Positions 1 to 10,108 of a DNA stretch of 64,000 nt are shown piece after piece. The notes under the pieces were generated by a model. It worked only from the letters and a program-made list of their open reading frames with translations. It was not told where the DNA came from and ran no database searches. Each line of letters opens with the position of its first letter. Position 1 is the stretch's first letter. The position numbers and the translations under genes were made by a program. Source of the stretch: Methanomassiliicoccus sp. (lineage in GTDB: Archaea; Thermoplasmatota; Thermoplasmata; Methanomassiliicoccales; Methanomassiliicoccaceae); contig JADFDJ010000001.1 in the NCBI GenBank assembly GCA_018262895.1, forward strand, positions 62,001 to 126,000. Reading direction: 5' to 3'.

Positions 1-950
1 TCGAAGCGGTACAGCCAGCGACCACCGTCGCTGGCCTTTCCACAGTGAATGAGGCGATCGTGATAAAGGAACTCGTCCTCGCCGACACGGACACGATCGT
101 AGAGGTCGCTGTTCCGTCTGGCCGGCATTACGAAGCTGAGAAAGCGGTGCTCCAGGAACTGGAGAACCCCCTCGCCCCAGAAGCCCCGATCAAGGATCAA
201 TACCTTGTTCTCCAGCCCGACCTCCTCGAGGCTGGCATATATCGTAGCGACATCTCTAACGCTCCCGGGGAGCGCGCGGACCATCATCGGCAGACCGTGC
301 TCTGCCGAGCACAGCAGAGCGAGGTTGATCTGAGGAAGGTGAACATGCCCACGGTTCTGGCCCTTCTCGGCCATCAGCACCTCGTCGCTGCGAGAGAAGA
401 AGCAGCTGAGGTCGTAGACCAGTTCCTCGCCCTTGATCGATAGCTGACGGAACAGCTCCGCTTGTCCGGAACGGTCCAGGCCGACCGCCTGGAGCGTCTC
501 TGACAAGTGCCGAGGGTCCAGGCGAGGTCTCAGTTCCCTGACGTCCAGTATCTTGTCCCAGCGGCCCGAGGCCAGGTGCAACGGTGTTGGTGCGAGCCCC
601 CTCAGTACCGCCAACGCATAGACCTCCCTCCAGTCATGGGGGAACGCCTCCTCGAGAACTGGAACTAAGTCCTCGAACAACCGATCCAGGAGCAGGGCGT
701 TCCCCTGCTCCTTGACCGAGGTGACGCGGACCGGCGCAGTCCGCTTCTCTCCCTCGATGAGACCGAGCTCAGGATCGAGCTTGCCCAAGTACTCGGACAC
801 CTTCCTTCTTCGCTTCTCGTCCTTCAGCCAGATGGTGGTGGAACGATAGACGTAGTGAGTATTGTTGAGCTTCTTGACCTCGAGGGCCTTGCGGCCCTCG
901 GCCCGCTGGGCCAGGAGCCACTTCCTGGCCCATTCCTCCACCTCGACCAT
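1..950 (-). mobile_element. IS4/IS1634-like DDE transposase, 3' part cut off by window edge
   Basis: Reverse strand reads open from ATG at 950 to the window edge: MVEVEEWARKWLLAQRAEGRKALEVKKLNNTHYVYRSTTIW...YDLSCFFSRSDEVLMAEKGQNRGHVHLPQINLALL...VLILDRGFWGEG; layout typical of IS1634-type transposases. Absent from the ORF track because no stop lies in the window. Confidence 0.8.
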
Positions 951-960
951 TGATGCACTA

Positions 961-1056
961 ATAGGGAATAACATATTAAAGAGGTTTTAAACCACATTTG
1001 GTAACAATCTAGAACGAACGATTATCGTGATTGCATCAATCTAAATTATTCCCTAT
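961..1056. repeat. Perfect 11-bp inverted repeat ATAGGGAATAA / TTATTCCCTAT
   Basis: ATAGGGAATAA at 961-971 and its exact reverse complement at 1046-1056, just upstream of the transposase start. Confidence 0.6.
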
Positions 1057-1308
1057 CCGGAAGAGTTAGAGTTAATAAATTTTTGTATGAACGATTAATA
1101 AATGACATGTTACTGGCACTTGATAAGACAGGTAAAAAAAAACATATTCCTAATAAATACACTAATAATGCAGTAATTCTAAATTCGTAAAAAATTGCAG
1201 AATATCAACGAAGGTGTTCGTATGTTATCATAACGATTCACGATCAGATAGAATTCTAATAAAGGGAAATAGAGATAATGTCGCCATAGTAGCGACATCA
1301 TTCATGGT

Positions 1309-2013
1309 TTAGAAAGCCTCTGCCGCCGCGTGCACCTGTATCCCCTTGTTGCTTATGGTGTACGGCTTGACGCGGCGGGAGTGCGTCGTCCGCCGCATCT
1401 TCATGACCCTTACGGTCAGCTGCACCTCGGCCTTCTCCTTGCTCTCCTCGTAGCGCAGCGCGATGACCCCGTCCGAGGCGTACTCCACCAGCCCATCCCG
1501 CGATGAGTTGGGATTGTCATCGTTAACCTCCGCGGTCATGATGCACGTGGCCCCGGTCCGCTTGATCATCTGTATCAGGGCGAAGAGGTTCGATCTCTTC
1601 TCGTGGTCGGCGTCGAAAAGGAGGTTGAGCAGTGACACTGAATCGATGACGATGCGCGTGGCCCCGAAGCTCTTTATGAACTCCGGAAGCTCGCTCTTCA
1701 CCCTGGTGATGGTAGTTTTTGCATCGGTCGGCTCCAGCTTCACGATGGACAGCTTCTTCTGCTCGATGTACGGCTGCAGCTCCCAACCGAAGGAGCGGGC
1801 GTTGGCGATGACCGACTCCTGGTCCTCCTCCAGGCTGATGAATATTCCTTTCTCCCCTTCCTTCAGCCCCTGCTGGATGTACTGCAGCGCGAAGGTGGTC
1901 TTCCCTGTACCGAAGGAGCCCAGTACCGCCACCGCGTGCGATCTGGGGAGACCCCCCTCAAGCATCTCATCGAGGCCCTCGATCCCGGTCTTGACACGAT
2001 CCATATCAATCAT
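1309..2013 (-). CDS. KaiC/RadA-like RecA-superfamily ATPase, intact Walker A
   Basis: GIEGLDEMLEGGLPRSHAVAVLGSFGTGKTTFALQYI; Walker B-like RIVIDSVSLL. Confidence 0.85.
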   Translation of the reverse strand: MIDMDRVKTGIEGLDEMLEGGLPRSHAVAVLGSFGTGKTTFALQYIQQGLKEGEKGIFISLEEDQESVIANARSFGWELQPYIEQKKLSIVKLEPTDAKTTITRVKSELPEFIKSFGATRIVIDSVSLLNLLFDADHEKRSNLFALIQMIKRTGATCIMTAEVNDDNPNSSRDGLVEYASDGVIALRYEESKEKAEVQLTVRVMKMRRTTHSRRVKPYTISNKGIQVHAAAEAF

Positions 2014-2858
2014 CCGATCCTCTCAGTATCTATTACCACCAGCCCGCTCTGCGCCGTGACCACGGTGGCGAACCTGGCGATGCGTTCCTTGTCCAGGTGG
2101 GGGAGCAGGGAGATGAACTTCTCCACGTACATGTAACGCTGCCGCTTGGAGGAGTTCTGGTAGCGGCTCCACTCGAAGATCAGGGAGCCGTCCACCGAGT
2201 CCATGATCATCTTCTGCTTGCGCTCCTCGAGCACGTTGTTGGTGAGCACCAGGTACATCACTCCGCCCCATTTCTTGGCTACCCTCTGCATGCCCCTCAA
2301 AACTGCCACGAGATCGGCGATCTCGATGTTGGCGCTGACCACCAGGTCGGTGAGGGAGTCGATTATTATCATGGACCCCGGCGCGTTCTCATCAAGGTAG
2401 TTGACCAGGCCCTCCAGCACATTGTCGTTGACGGGGTCGCTGGAGAACAGGGAGCTGGACTCGCCGGCCCAGGAACGCGGCACCAGGGTCTTGCGGAAGT
2501 AGGCGGAGGAGAAGTCCTTGAACTGCACCGTCCTCTCGAAGGCGCTGTAGAAATCGTCGTTGAACGCTTCCTTGAGCTCGTCCAGGACCTCGTCCCGGGA
2601 GCGGGAGAAGGTGATATAGCATATCTTGTCCGGCAGCTTCGACTCCCTGCCGGCTCCGAGGACGAAGGCAGCGGTCTCCGGCTTCTCCTTCACCATCGAC
2701 AGCTTGGCCGCCGAGGTCAGCGCGAACTCCATCTGGCCCGCGCCTAGCTCACCTACAAGTAATACCACCGAACCGAGGGGGAACCCTCCCTTGATAATGG
2801 AGTCGAAATCGGCCACCCCGGAAGGTATGCTCTTCGCTACTGATCGCATCCCATCCAC
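2010..2858 (-). CDS. KaiC-like RecA-superfamily protein with degenerate Walker A
   Basis: GVADFDSIIKGGFPLGSVVLLVGELGAGQMEFALTSA; MIIIDSLTDLV; 4-bp overlap with downstream KaiC-like ORF. Confidence 0.75.
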   Translation of the reverse strand: MDGMRSVAKSIPSGVADFDSIIKGGFPLGSVVLLVGELGAGQMEFALTSAAKLSMVKEKPETAAFVLGAGRESKLPDKICYITFSRSRDEVLDELKEAFNDDFYSAFERTVQFKDFSSAYFRKTLVPRSWAGESSSLFSSDPVNDNVLEGLVNYLDENAPGSMIIIDSLTDLVVSANIEIADLVAVLRGMQRVAKKWGGVMYLVLTNNVLEERKQKMIMDSVDGSLIFEWSRYQNSSKRQRYMYVEKFISLLPHLDKERIARFATVVTAQSGLVVIDTERIG

Positions 2859-2908
2859 CTGACTAACGCCATATCAAACAGTTCCATCTTGAATGTTTGC
2901 TCCTGACT

Positions 2909-3268
2909 TCACGAGGGGCGCGGTGTCAGGGTGATGCCCATGCTGTCGTAGCTGAGGACCTTGGGCTCGTCCCTGCCCATGACGGCATAGACCTTCATCC
3001 TCACGTCCAGGTAGACCTCCTCCGGGACGATGACGAGCGCTGTCAGACCATGTTTGAGCGTGTCCGTGTACACCTGCGGCCGGTTGGGCCTGTACCATGA
3101 CGTGTCCGACTCAATGAACTCGTAGCCCTTGAGCTCTGAGCCCATGCTCACAGCGATCAGCCCCCAGTCGTCGTTTATGATGGCCCATTCGGTGGACAGC
3201 TCCGGGTTGCTCGACCTGAGCATCGATACCCGATTCGCTACGGCCTTCTCCACACGTTCGCTTACCAC
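2909..3268 (-). CDS. Conserved hypothetical protein upstream of the KaiC-like pair
   Basis: 119-aa ORF, same strand, same apparent cluster. Confidence 0.55.
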   Translation of the reverse strand: MVSERVEKAVANRVSMLRSSNPELSTEWAIINDDWGLIAVSMGSELKGYEFIESDTSWYRPNRPQVYTDTLKHGLTALVIVPEEVYLDVRMKVYAVMGRDEPKVLSYDSMGITLTPRPS

Positions 3269-3591
3269 CTTAACACCCCCATGGTCTGACCTGTGTTGAT
3301 AGACCGATGATCCTATGATTCGAATTGAGATATAATAATAGCAAAAGAACAGGCAGGCTCATGCGAACCTTTCCGATGTTCGTCAGAGCGGCCGTCCATT
3401 GTCCTGAATAGGTCAAGATGGGAATTACTGGATAGGTCAATGCGGCAAGATAACTGGCACCTGATATCTAGGTCACGTACAGAGAACGTCCGAACTCCTG
3501 TGATCCTTTCACCGAGATGGGTGATCATATTATATGTGCAGTTCCAAAAAGCAAGTACAGGGTCGAACGGACCGGTGGAGGTGAGAACCGC

Positions 3592-3783
3592 ATGCTCAAG
3601 GACGTTACGGCATTGACCATAGGCCTGTTCTCCTTAGCTGCTGGTATCCTTCTAGGCATGTTCACCCATTTTCAATACGACGGGTTCTCCATATCGGCCT
3701 TCCTATCGGGTCTGTTGATCGGTCTGTCCCTTGTCATGAACCTCTACTACCTATGGAGAAGGGGTAAGAGCTCAGGCACCTGA
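3592..3783 (+). CDS. Small two-TM membrane protein
   Basis: ATG after GGTGGAGGTGAG; MLKDVTALTIGLFSLAAGILLGMFTHFQYDGFSISAFLSGLLIGLSLVMNLYYLWRR. Confidence 0.5.
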   Translation: MLKDVTALTIGLFSLAAGILLGMFTHFQYDGFSISAFLSGLLIGLSLVMNLYYLWRRGKSSGT

Positions 3784-3873
3784 CCCGGCCATCATCATAT
3801 TGAGAACCATAATCAGATGGGTGTGATCGAACCGGGGTCGTTCAATATGAAAAGCGCCCGCATCGATCAGTGA

Positions 3874-4332
3874 TCAATCCTTGCTCAGACGGTCGATGAG
3901 CATTCTCAGCGCGTGGTCCGCCGCTCCCCTCTTGATCTCCGCCCTATCTCCCGGCAGGACCCTGCGTTCGACCGTCACATCTCCTCTGAGGTCCACGGCG
4001 AAGTACACCAAACCCACTGGCTTGGTGGGAGTGCCCCCTCCCGGCCCCGCTATGCCGGTAACTGCGACGCCCACGTCCGCACCGATGACGCGTCTCGCTC
4101 CAGCCGCCATCTCCCTTGCGGTCATGTCGCTGACCGCCCCATGCTCCTTCAGTGTCACATCGTTGACGCCCAGGAGAGATACCTTGGACTCGTTGCTGTA
4201 CGTTACCAGGCTCGTGAGAAAGTAGTCGGAGGAGCCGGGAACATCGGTTATGAGGGAGGCGATGAGGCCGCCGGTGCAAGATTCCGCCAGGGCCAGGGTG
4301 AGACCGCGCTCACGCAGCAGCTTTCCGGCCAT
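3874..4332 (-). CDS. CinA C-terminal domain protein (nicotinamide-nucleotide amidase type)
   Basis: LALAESCTGGLIASLITDVPGSSDYFLTSLVTYSNESK...GVAVTGIAGPGGGTPTKPVGLVYFA. Confidence 0.9.
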   Translation of the reverse strand: MAGKLLRERGLTLALAESCTGGLIASLITDVPGSSDYFLTSLVTYSNESKVSLLGVNDVTLKEHGAVSDMTAREMAAGARRVIGADVGVAVTGIAGPGGGTPTKPVGLVYFAVDLRGDVTVERRVLPGDRAEIKRGAADHALRMLIDRLSKD

Positions 4333-4343
4333 CTCCTCGAGCC

Positions 4344-4955
<612 letters not shown>

Positions 4956-6929
4956 TCACTGGGTGGCGGCGCGGGGAGGGCTTATTAGGGTCGGCTTGCC
5001 GCCCTTCTCCACCAGGTTGGACAGCTTCAGCAGGAGCCCGTCCTTCTTGGTGCCTCCCACCAGGGCCTTCTCCAGCACCTCGTTGAGCGTCTCCACGGGG
5101 ATGATCTCGATCTTCCCGATGTAGCGGTCCTCGAGGACCACGTCCCTGAGGTTGGAGCGGGGGATGAGCACGCGCTTCAGCCCGGCCTCGCAGGCGGCCT
5201 CGATCTTGGCGGTGACCCCGCCGACGGGAAGCACCTGGCCCCTGACGGACAGGGAGCCGGTCATAGCCAGCGTCTGGTCCACGGGAACGTCCTCGAAGGC
5301 CGAGATGACGGCGGTGGCCACGCTGATGGACGCCGAGTCTCCTTCCACGCCCTCGTAGGTGCCGACGAACTGCACGTGGACGTCGTGGTTGGATATGTCC
5401 TCCCCGGTGTACTTCTTGACCAGGGCGGAGACGTTCTGCACAGCCTCCTTGGCTATCTCTCCCAGCTTGCCGGTGGCGATTATGCGGCCGCCGGACTTGG
5501 TCTGGGCGGGGGTGACCTCGGCGACTATGGGCAGCACGATCCCGGAGTACTCGGACATCGAGCTCTCGGTGTTGAGCGCTGCCAGGCCGTTGACTATGCC
5601 AACCTCGTCGCCCTCGGTGGTGAAGGTCTTGTACTCCTTGCGGGACTCCAGGTACCGGTCCGCTATCTGCTGCTCCAGGCTGCGGGCGATGCGCTTGGCC
5701 TCGACCACCATCTCCGCGGTGACCAGGGGCTGGTGCTTCTCCCGGGCGATGTCCCCGGCGACCCTGACCAGGCCGCCCAGCTCACGGAGCCTGAGAGTGA
5801 GACGGCCGTGGCGGCCGGCCCTCCTCTGGGCCTCCTTGACTATCTCGCCCACGGCCCTGCGGTCGAAGTGGGGGATCTTCTTGTCCCTGGCGACCTCCTG
5901 GGCCACGAAGCGGATGAGCTTCTTGCGGTTGTCATCGGTGTCCGGCATTGTGGAGCGCATGAACACCTCGTAACCGTACCCGCGGATACGGGAGCGGAGC
6001 GCGGGGTGCATGCCCTGTATGGCGTCCAGGTTCCCGGCGCACACCAGGATGAAGTCGCAGGGCACGGACTCGGACTTGACCATCGCTCCCGAGGAGCGCT
6101 CGCTCTGCCCGGTGATGGAGAACTTGCCCTCCTGGAGGGCGGTGAGGAGGCTCTGCTGGCTCTCGATCCGCAGCATGTTGATCTCGTCGATGAAGAGGAC
6201 GCCCTTGGATGCCTTGTGGATAGCGCCTACCTCCAGCCTCTCGTGGGCCGGGGTCTCCAGGCCTCCGCTCTGGAAGGGATCGTGCTTCACGTCCCCCAGC
6301 AGCGCTCCGGCGTGGGCTCCGGTGGCGTCTATGAACGGGGGGGCATCGCCCTCCTCGTGGGTGACCAGCAGCTTGGGGACCATGTAGTTCTCGGTGCGAT
6401 TGCCGCTGTACCTTGTCGCCAAGAATATTATCGCTACCAGTATGATGCCGAAGAAGAGTACGTTGGGGTTGTACCCGGTGCTGATGAACGCCGCTATCGT
6501 GAGCAGCAGCACCATGATGATGAAGAACGTGAACATGGAGGCCTTCTGCTGCTTCTTGGCCTGGGCCTCCTTCTTTTGGGCGGTGACGATCTCCTTGCCC
6601 TTCCCGGCAGGGACCACCCTGACCTTGGGCTCGTTGGGATCGTCAGGGTTGTGGTAGGCGATGACGTCCTGCAGCTCGCCCTTGGGCAGGTACTCCGTCA
6701 TCGACTTGGCGAGCATGGACTTCCCTGTGCCGGGCTCACCGATCAACATAACGTGGCGCTTCTGCTCCGCGGCCTTCTTGATGACCTCTACAGCAGCGTC
6801 CTGACCTATGACCTGATCGGCGAGCTTGTCAGGGATTTTAATGTCCGCGGTGGTTTGGAAGCCCTGACCTTCGATCCACAGATCGACGTCGAGTCCATGC
6901 TCCGCGACAGAAGATTGGTCACTGCTCAT
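4956..6929 (-). CDS. lonB: Archaeal membrane-anchored Lon protease (LonB)
   Basis: Walker A GEPGTGKSMLAK, TM segment inserted after it, DEINMLRIESQQSLLTALQEGKF, Lon protease domain with GDSASISVATAVISA and PVGGVTAKIEAA. Confidence 0.95.
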   Translation of the reverse strand: MSSDQSSVAEHGLDVDLWIEGQGFQTTADIKIPDKLADQVIGQDAAVEVIKKAAEQKRHVMLIGEPGTGKSMLAKSMTEYLPKGELQDVIAYHNPDDPNEPKVRVVPAGKGKEIVTAQKKEAQAKKQQKASMFTFFIIMVLLLTIAAFISTGYNPNVLFFGIILVAIIFLATRYSGNRTENYMVPKLLVTHEEGDAPPFIDATGAHAGALLGDVKHDPFQSGGLETPAHERLEVGAIHKASKGVLFIDEINMLRIESQQSLLTALQEGKFSITGQSERSSGAMVKSESVPCDFILVCAGNLDAIQGMHPALRSRIRGYGYEVFMRSTMPDTDDNRKKLIRFVAQEVARDKKIPHFDRRAVGEIVKEAQRRAGRHGRLTLRLRELGGLVRVAGDIAREKHQPLVTAEMVVEAKRIARSLEQQIADRYLESRKEYKTFTTEGDEVGIVNGLAALNTESSMSEYSGIVLPIVAEVTPAQTKSGGRIIATGKLGEIAKEAVQNVSALVKKYTGEDISNHDVHVQFVGTYEGVEGDSASISVATAVISAFEDVPVDQTLAMTGSLSVRGQVLPVGGVTAKIEAACEAGLKRVLIPRSNLRDVVLEDRYIGKIEIIPVETLNEVLEKALVGGTKKDGLLLKLSNLVEKGGKPTLISPPRAATQ

Positions 6930-7220
6930 AATTGATCTTCTCCTAAGATTCCATTGCAACTCATAACGGTGCCACTAATTAAGTGTTTCCCCGAGTTTAA
7001 ATAATATGGTATTGAGCCAGCATGCTAGAGCTTGACCAGATTGGGCTGTGGGACCATTTTGCATTGTTAATATTTATGTAAGGATATTGAACTGGTTCGA
7101 ACGAGACCTTTTAAGCTCCTATAACTAGGCCCCGTCCAATCGACCACAGCATACCCGGGCCGCCGTGGCAAATGTCTAAATGTCAGCATCCTTTTAGTCG
7201 GGACCTGAGGGAAGAGGACG

Positions 7221-9443
7221 ATGAAGATCAGCGAGCTCGATCTCCCGGAAGGCGTGGCCCAGGTCCTCGCGGAGGACGGCATAGAGGAGCTCTACCCTCC
7301 TCAGGCCCAGGCCGCACCCTTGGCCCTTGACGGGAAGAACATCATGCTCGCCATCCCCACCGCCTCGGGCAAGAGCCTCATCGCCTACCTGGCCGCACTG
7401 AAGCATGTCCTGGAGCGCGGAGGGAAGGTGCTGTACATAGTCCCCCTCCGGGCTCTGGCATCGGAGAAGTACGAGGACCTGAAGCGCTTCGAGAAGCTGG
7501 GGGTGAAGGTGGAGATGTCATCAGGGGACCTCGACTCCCCGGACCCTCAGCTGGACAACTTCGACGTGGTGGTGGCCACCTCCGAGAAGGCGGACTCCCT
7601 CCTGCGCCACCAGGGGCACTGGCTCCGCCACATAACCCTGGTGGTGGCGGACGAGGTGCACCTCCTCCACGATCCTGGGAGAGGGCCGACCCTGGAGGTT
7701 ACGCTGGCCAAGTTCCGCCGCTTCAACCCCGACCTGCAGGTCATCGCCCTCTCGGCCACAATCGGCAACTCCAAGGAGGTGGCGGACTGGCTCAGCGCGG
7801 AGCATGTATCATCGACCTGGAGGCCTACACCCCTCAAGGAGGGTGTGTTCTATGATGACAAGGTCCACTTCACCGACAACACCTCCCTGGAGGTCGCAGG
7901 AAGTAAGGACCCGGTCTGGGCCCTGATCCGTGACTCCATCAAGAACGGGGGACAGTGCCTGGTCTTCGTGAACACGCGCAAATCCACGGAGACGCTGGCC
8001 ACCCGCTACGCGCCCCTGATGAGGGAGGTCATGCCGGAGAAGATACTGGAGGGGGAGGACGACATTATAGAGGACCAGGGGGAGCCTACCACCGTGGGCC
8101 GGAGGCTGAGCGGCTGCGTGCGCAAGGGCATCGCCTTCCACAACGCCGGGCTGAGCAACGAGCAGCGGCGGTTCGTGGAGACGAACTTCAAGAAAGGCAA
8201 CATCAAGTGCATCGTGGCCACGCCCACCCTGGCAGCGGGGATAAACCTCCCAGCGCGGCGGGTGATCATCAGGGACCTCCACCGCTTCGAGAACGGCGGC
8301 AACGTGTCCATCCCGGTGCTGGAGATAAAGCAGATGTGCGGCCGTGCGGGACGGCCCCGCTACGATCCATATGGGGAGGCGATCCTCCTTGCCAAGGACA
8401 TCGACGAGGGGCGCTTCCTCATGGAGAACTACCTCCTCAACACCGCGGAGGACATATACTCCAAGCTGGGGAGCGAGCCCGTGCTGCGCTCGCACATCCT
8501 GGCCACCATCGCCACGGGCACGGCCTCGTCCCGGGACTCCCTGATGGACTTCATGAACTCCACCTTCTTCGCGCACCAGACCACCATGGCCGGCCTGGAG
8601 GATGCCGCGGACAACGTGCTCGATTTCCTGGAGCGGGAGGGCATGGTACGCTCCGAGCGCGACCACCTGCAGGCCACCTTCTTCGGCCGCAGGGTATCGG
8701 ACCTGTACATCGATCCGCTCACAGCGGTGAAGCTGAGGGACGCCCTGAAGGCGTTCAAGCCCGGTTCCTCCTACTTCGGCCTGCTGCACGCGGTGTGCTC
8801 CACCCCGGACATGATGACCATGTACCTCAAGAGGAGCGACTACGGGTGGGTGGAGGAGGTCCTCCTGCTGAGGGAGGAGGAACTGCTGATTGATCCTCCG
8901 GAGGACCTCACCGAGCTGGATTTCTACCTCGCGGAGCTGAAGACGGCCTGCTCCCTCGACGACTGGGTCCAGGAGATGGAGGAGGACGATCTCCTCAAGA
9001 AATACACCATGGGACCGGGGGACCTCCGCAACAAGGTCGACGTGGGTGAATGGCTGATCTACTCCATGCGGGAGCTGTCCAACATCTTCAACAAGGATGC
9101 CTACCCCATGCTTACGGAGCTGATGACACGCATCCGCTACGGCGTCAAGCCGGAGCTCCTGGACCTGGTGAGGCTGCGCGGCATCGGCAGAGCCAGGGCA
9201 CGGTCCCTGTTCAACCACGGGGTCAGGGACGTGGACCAGGTGCGTAACGTGGACGTGGTCCGCCTCGCACGGATCCCGAGGATAGGGGACGCCATCGCCA
9301 AGAACCTTAAAGACCAGGTGACCACCGGAAAGCTGTCCAGGGAGGTCAAGGACAGGCAGGACGAACCGGTCCAGGAAGTGAAGAGGGAAACGAGCAAGGA
9401 AGAGGTCAAGGGCAGCGGGCAGCGCAGCCTCCTGGACTTTTAA
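7221..9443 (+). CDS. Hel308/Ski2-type DNA helicase
   Basis: AIPTASGKSLIAYL, DEVHLL, SATIGN, AAGINLPARRVII, C-terminal HhH RLRGIGRARARSLFNHG. Confidence 0.95.
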   Translation: MKISELDLPEGVAQVLAEDGIEELYPPQAQAAPLALDGKNIMLAIPTASGKSLIAYLAALKHVLERGGKVLYIVPLRALASEKYEDLKRFEKLGVKVEMSSGDLDSPDPQLDNFDVVVATSEKADSLLRHQGHWLRHITLVVADEVHLLHDPGRGPTLEVTLAKFRRFNPDLQVIALSATIGNSKEVADWLSAEHVSSTWRPTPLKEGVFYDDKVHFTDNTSLEVAGSKDPVWALIRDSIKNGGQCLVFVNTRKSTETLATRYAPLMREVMPEKILEGEDDIIEDQGEPTTVGRRLSGCVRKGIAFHNAGLSNEQRRFVETNFKKGNIKCIVATPTLAAGINLPARRVIIRDLHRFENGGNVSIPVLEIKQMCGRAGRPRYDPYGEAILLAKDIDEGRFLMENYLLNTAEDIYSKLGSEPVLRSHILATIATGTASSRDSLMDFMNSTFFAHQTTMAGLEDAADNVLDFLEREGMVRSERDHLQATFFGRRVSDLYIDPLTAVKLRDALKAFKPGSSYFGLLHAVCSTPDMMTMYLKRSDYGWVEEVLLLREEELLIDPPEDLTELDFYLAELKTACSLDDWVQEMEEDDLLKKYTMGPGDLRNKVDVGEWLIYSMRELSNIFNKDAYPMLTELMTRIRYGVKPELLDLVRLRGIGRARARSLFNHGVRDVDQVRNVDVVRLARIPRIGDAIAKNLKDQVTTGKLSREVKDRQDEPVQEVKRETSKEEVKGSGQRSLLDF

Positions 9444-9502
9444 TTTGTTATTGACCTCATATAATTATTAAGATAGAAGTGCGTGGACATCATGGGGAAA
9501 GG

Positions 9503-10087
9503 ATGTCCAATAACGATGGAGAAGCGAGATTTCGGAGCGCTATTGACAGCTGGTCGAAGGGCATGAGACCATTTTGGCCGGGTTTACTGGTCATCGTGTT
9601 GATCGTACTTGCCGGGGTCTCTGTCGCAACGGTGTCTGCGCGAAATGGCACTTCACTGGAGAACATCGTCCTCCAAGCTGAAGACATGAATAACATCACC
9701 GGCGTTGAAGGGGGATGGGCCCAGGACTTTTTCGGCATCACCGAAACCGAAGATGGTCACCAGGCCTGCCTTTCGAACATGGTGCTAGAGAATGAAGCAC
9801 ATATGTTTGTCACGATCTGGGTCTGGGATATGCGGAATGGTATTGTGGCTGATCAGAAATTCGATGAACTAGTCGCCTCAGATCAAAATCTCAATAACGT
9901 AACACACCTTGAGATCGGCGATGAATGTGTGTTCCAAGGGGCTTTTATTCCCGAAGATGGCCCGTTCACTGCCGCTGGTTTGTGCTTCCACCAGGGCAGG
10001 TATTGTGTGCAGATGGTCTTTTTCGGGGAACTGACCACACAAGACCTCTTGATCGGGGTGGCCCAAGCGCAGGCGTCTCGGCTCTAG
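9503..10087 (+). CDS. Hypothetical membrane-anchored extracytoplasmic protein
   Basis: N-terminal TM GLLVIVLIVLAGVSVATVSA followed by a polar domain. Confidence 0.6.
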   Translation: MSNNDGEARFRSAIDSWSKGMRPFWPGLLVIVLIVLAGVSVATVSARNGTSLENIVLQAEDMNNITGVEGGWAQDFFGITETEDGHQACLSNMVLENEAHMFVTIWVWDMRNGIVADQKFDELVASDQNLNNVTHLEIGDECVFQGAFIPEDGPFTAAGLCFHQGRYCVQMVFFGELTTQDLLIGVAQAQASRL

Positions 10088-10108
10088 GCCTCCAGTGGTA
10101 TGTTCACA

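Noticed and set aside
45-443. 132-aa plus-strand ORF at the window start
   Set aside because: Antisense to the transposase, which reads open from 950 to the window edge.
3313-3528. 71-aa minus-strand ORF in the intergenic region after the KaiC cluster
   Set aside because: No motif, no convincing start context; cannot support as coding.
5376-6935. 519-aa plus-strand ORF antisense to LonB
   Set aside because: Low-complexity G/L/V/D/H-rich translation mirroring the high-GC codon bias of lonB; no domain; LonB is unambiguous.
7809-9218. 469-aa minus-strand ORF antisense to Hel308
   Set aside because: Shadow ORF of a high-GC gene; H/R/V/E-rich translation with no recognisable motif.
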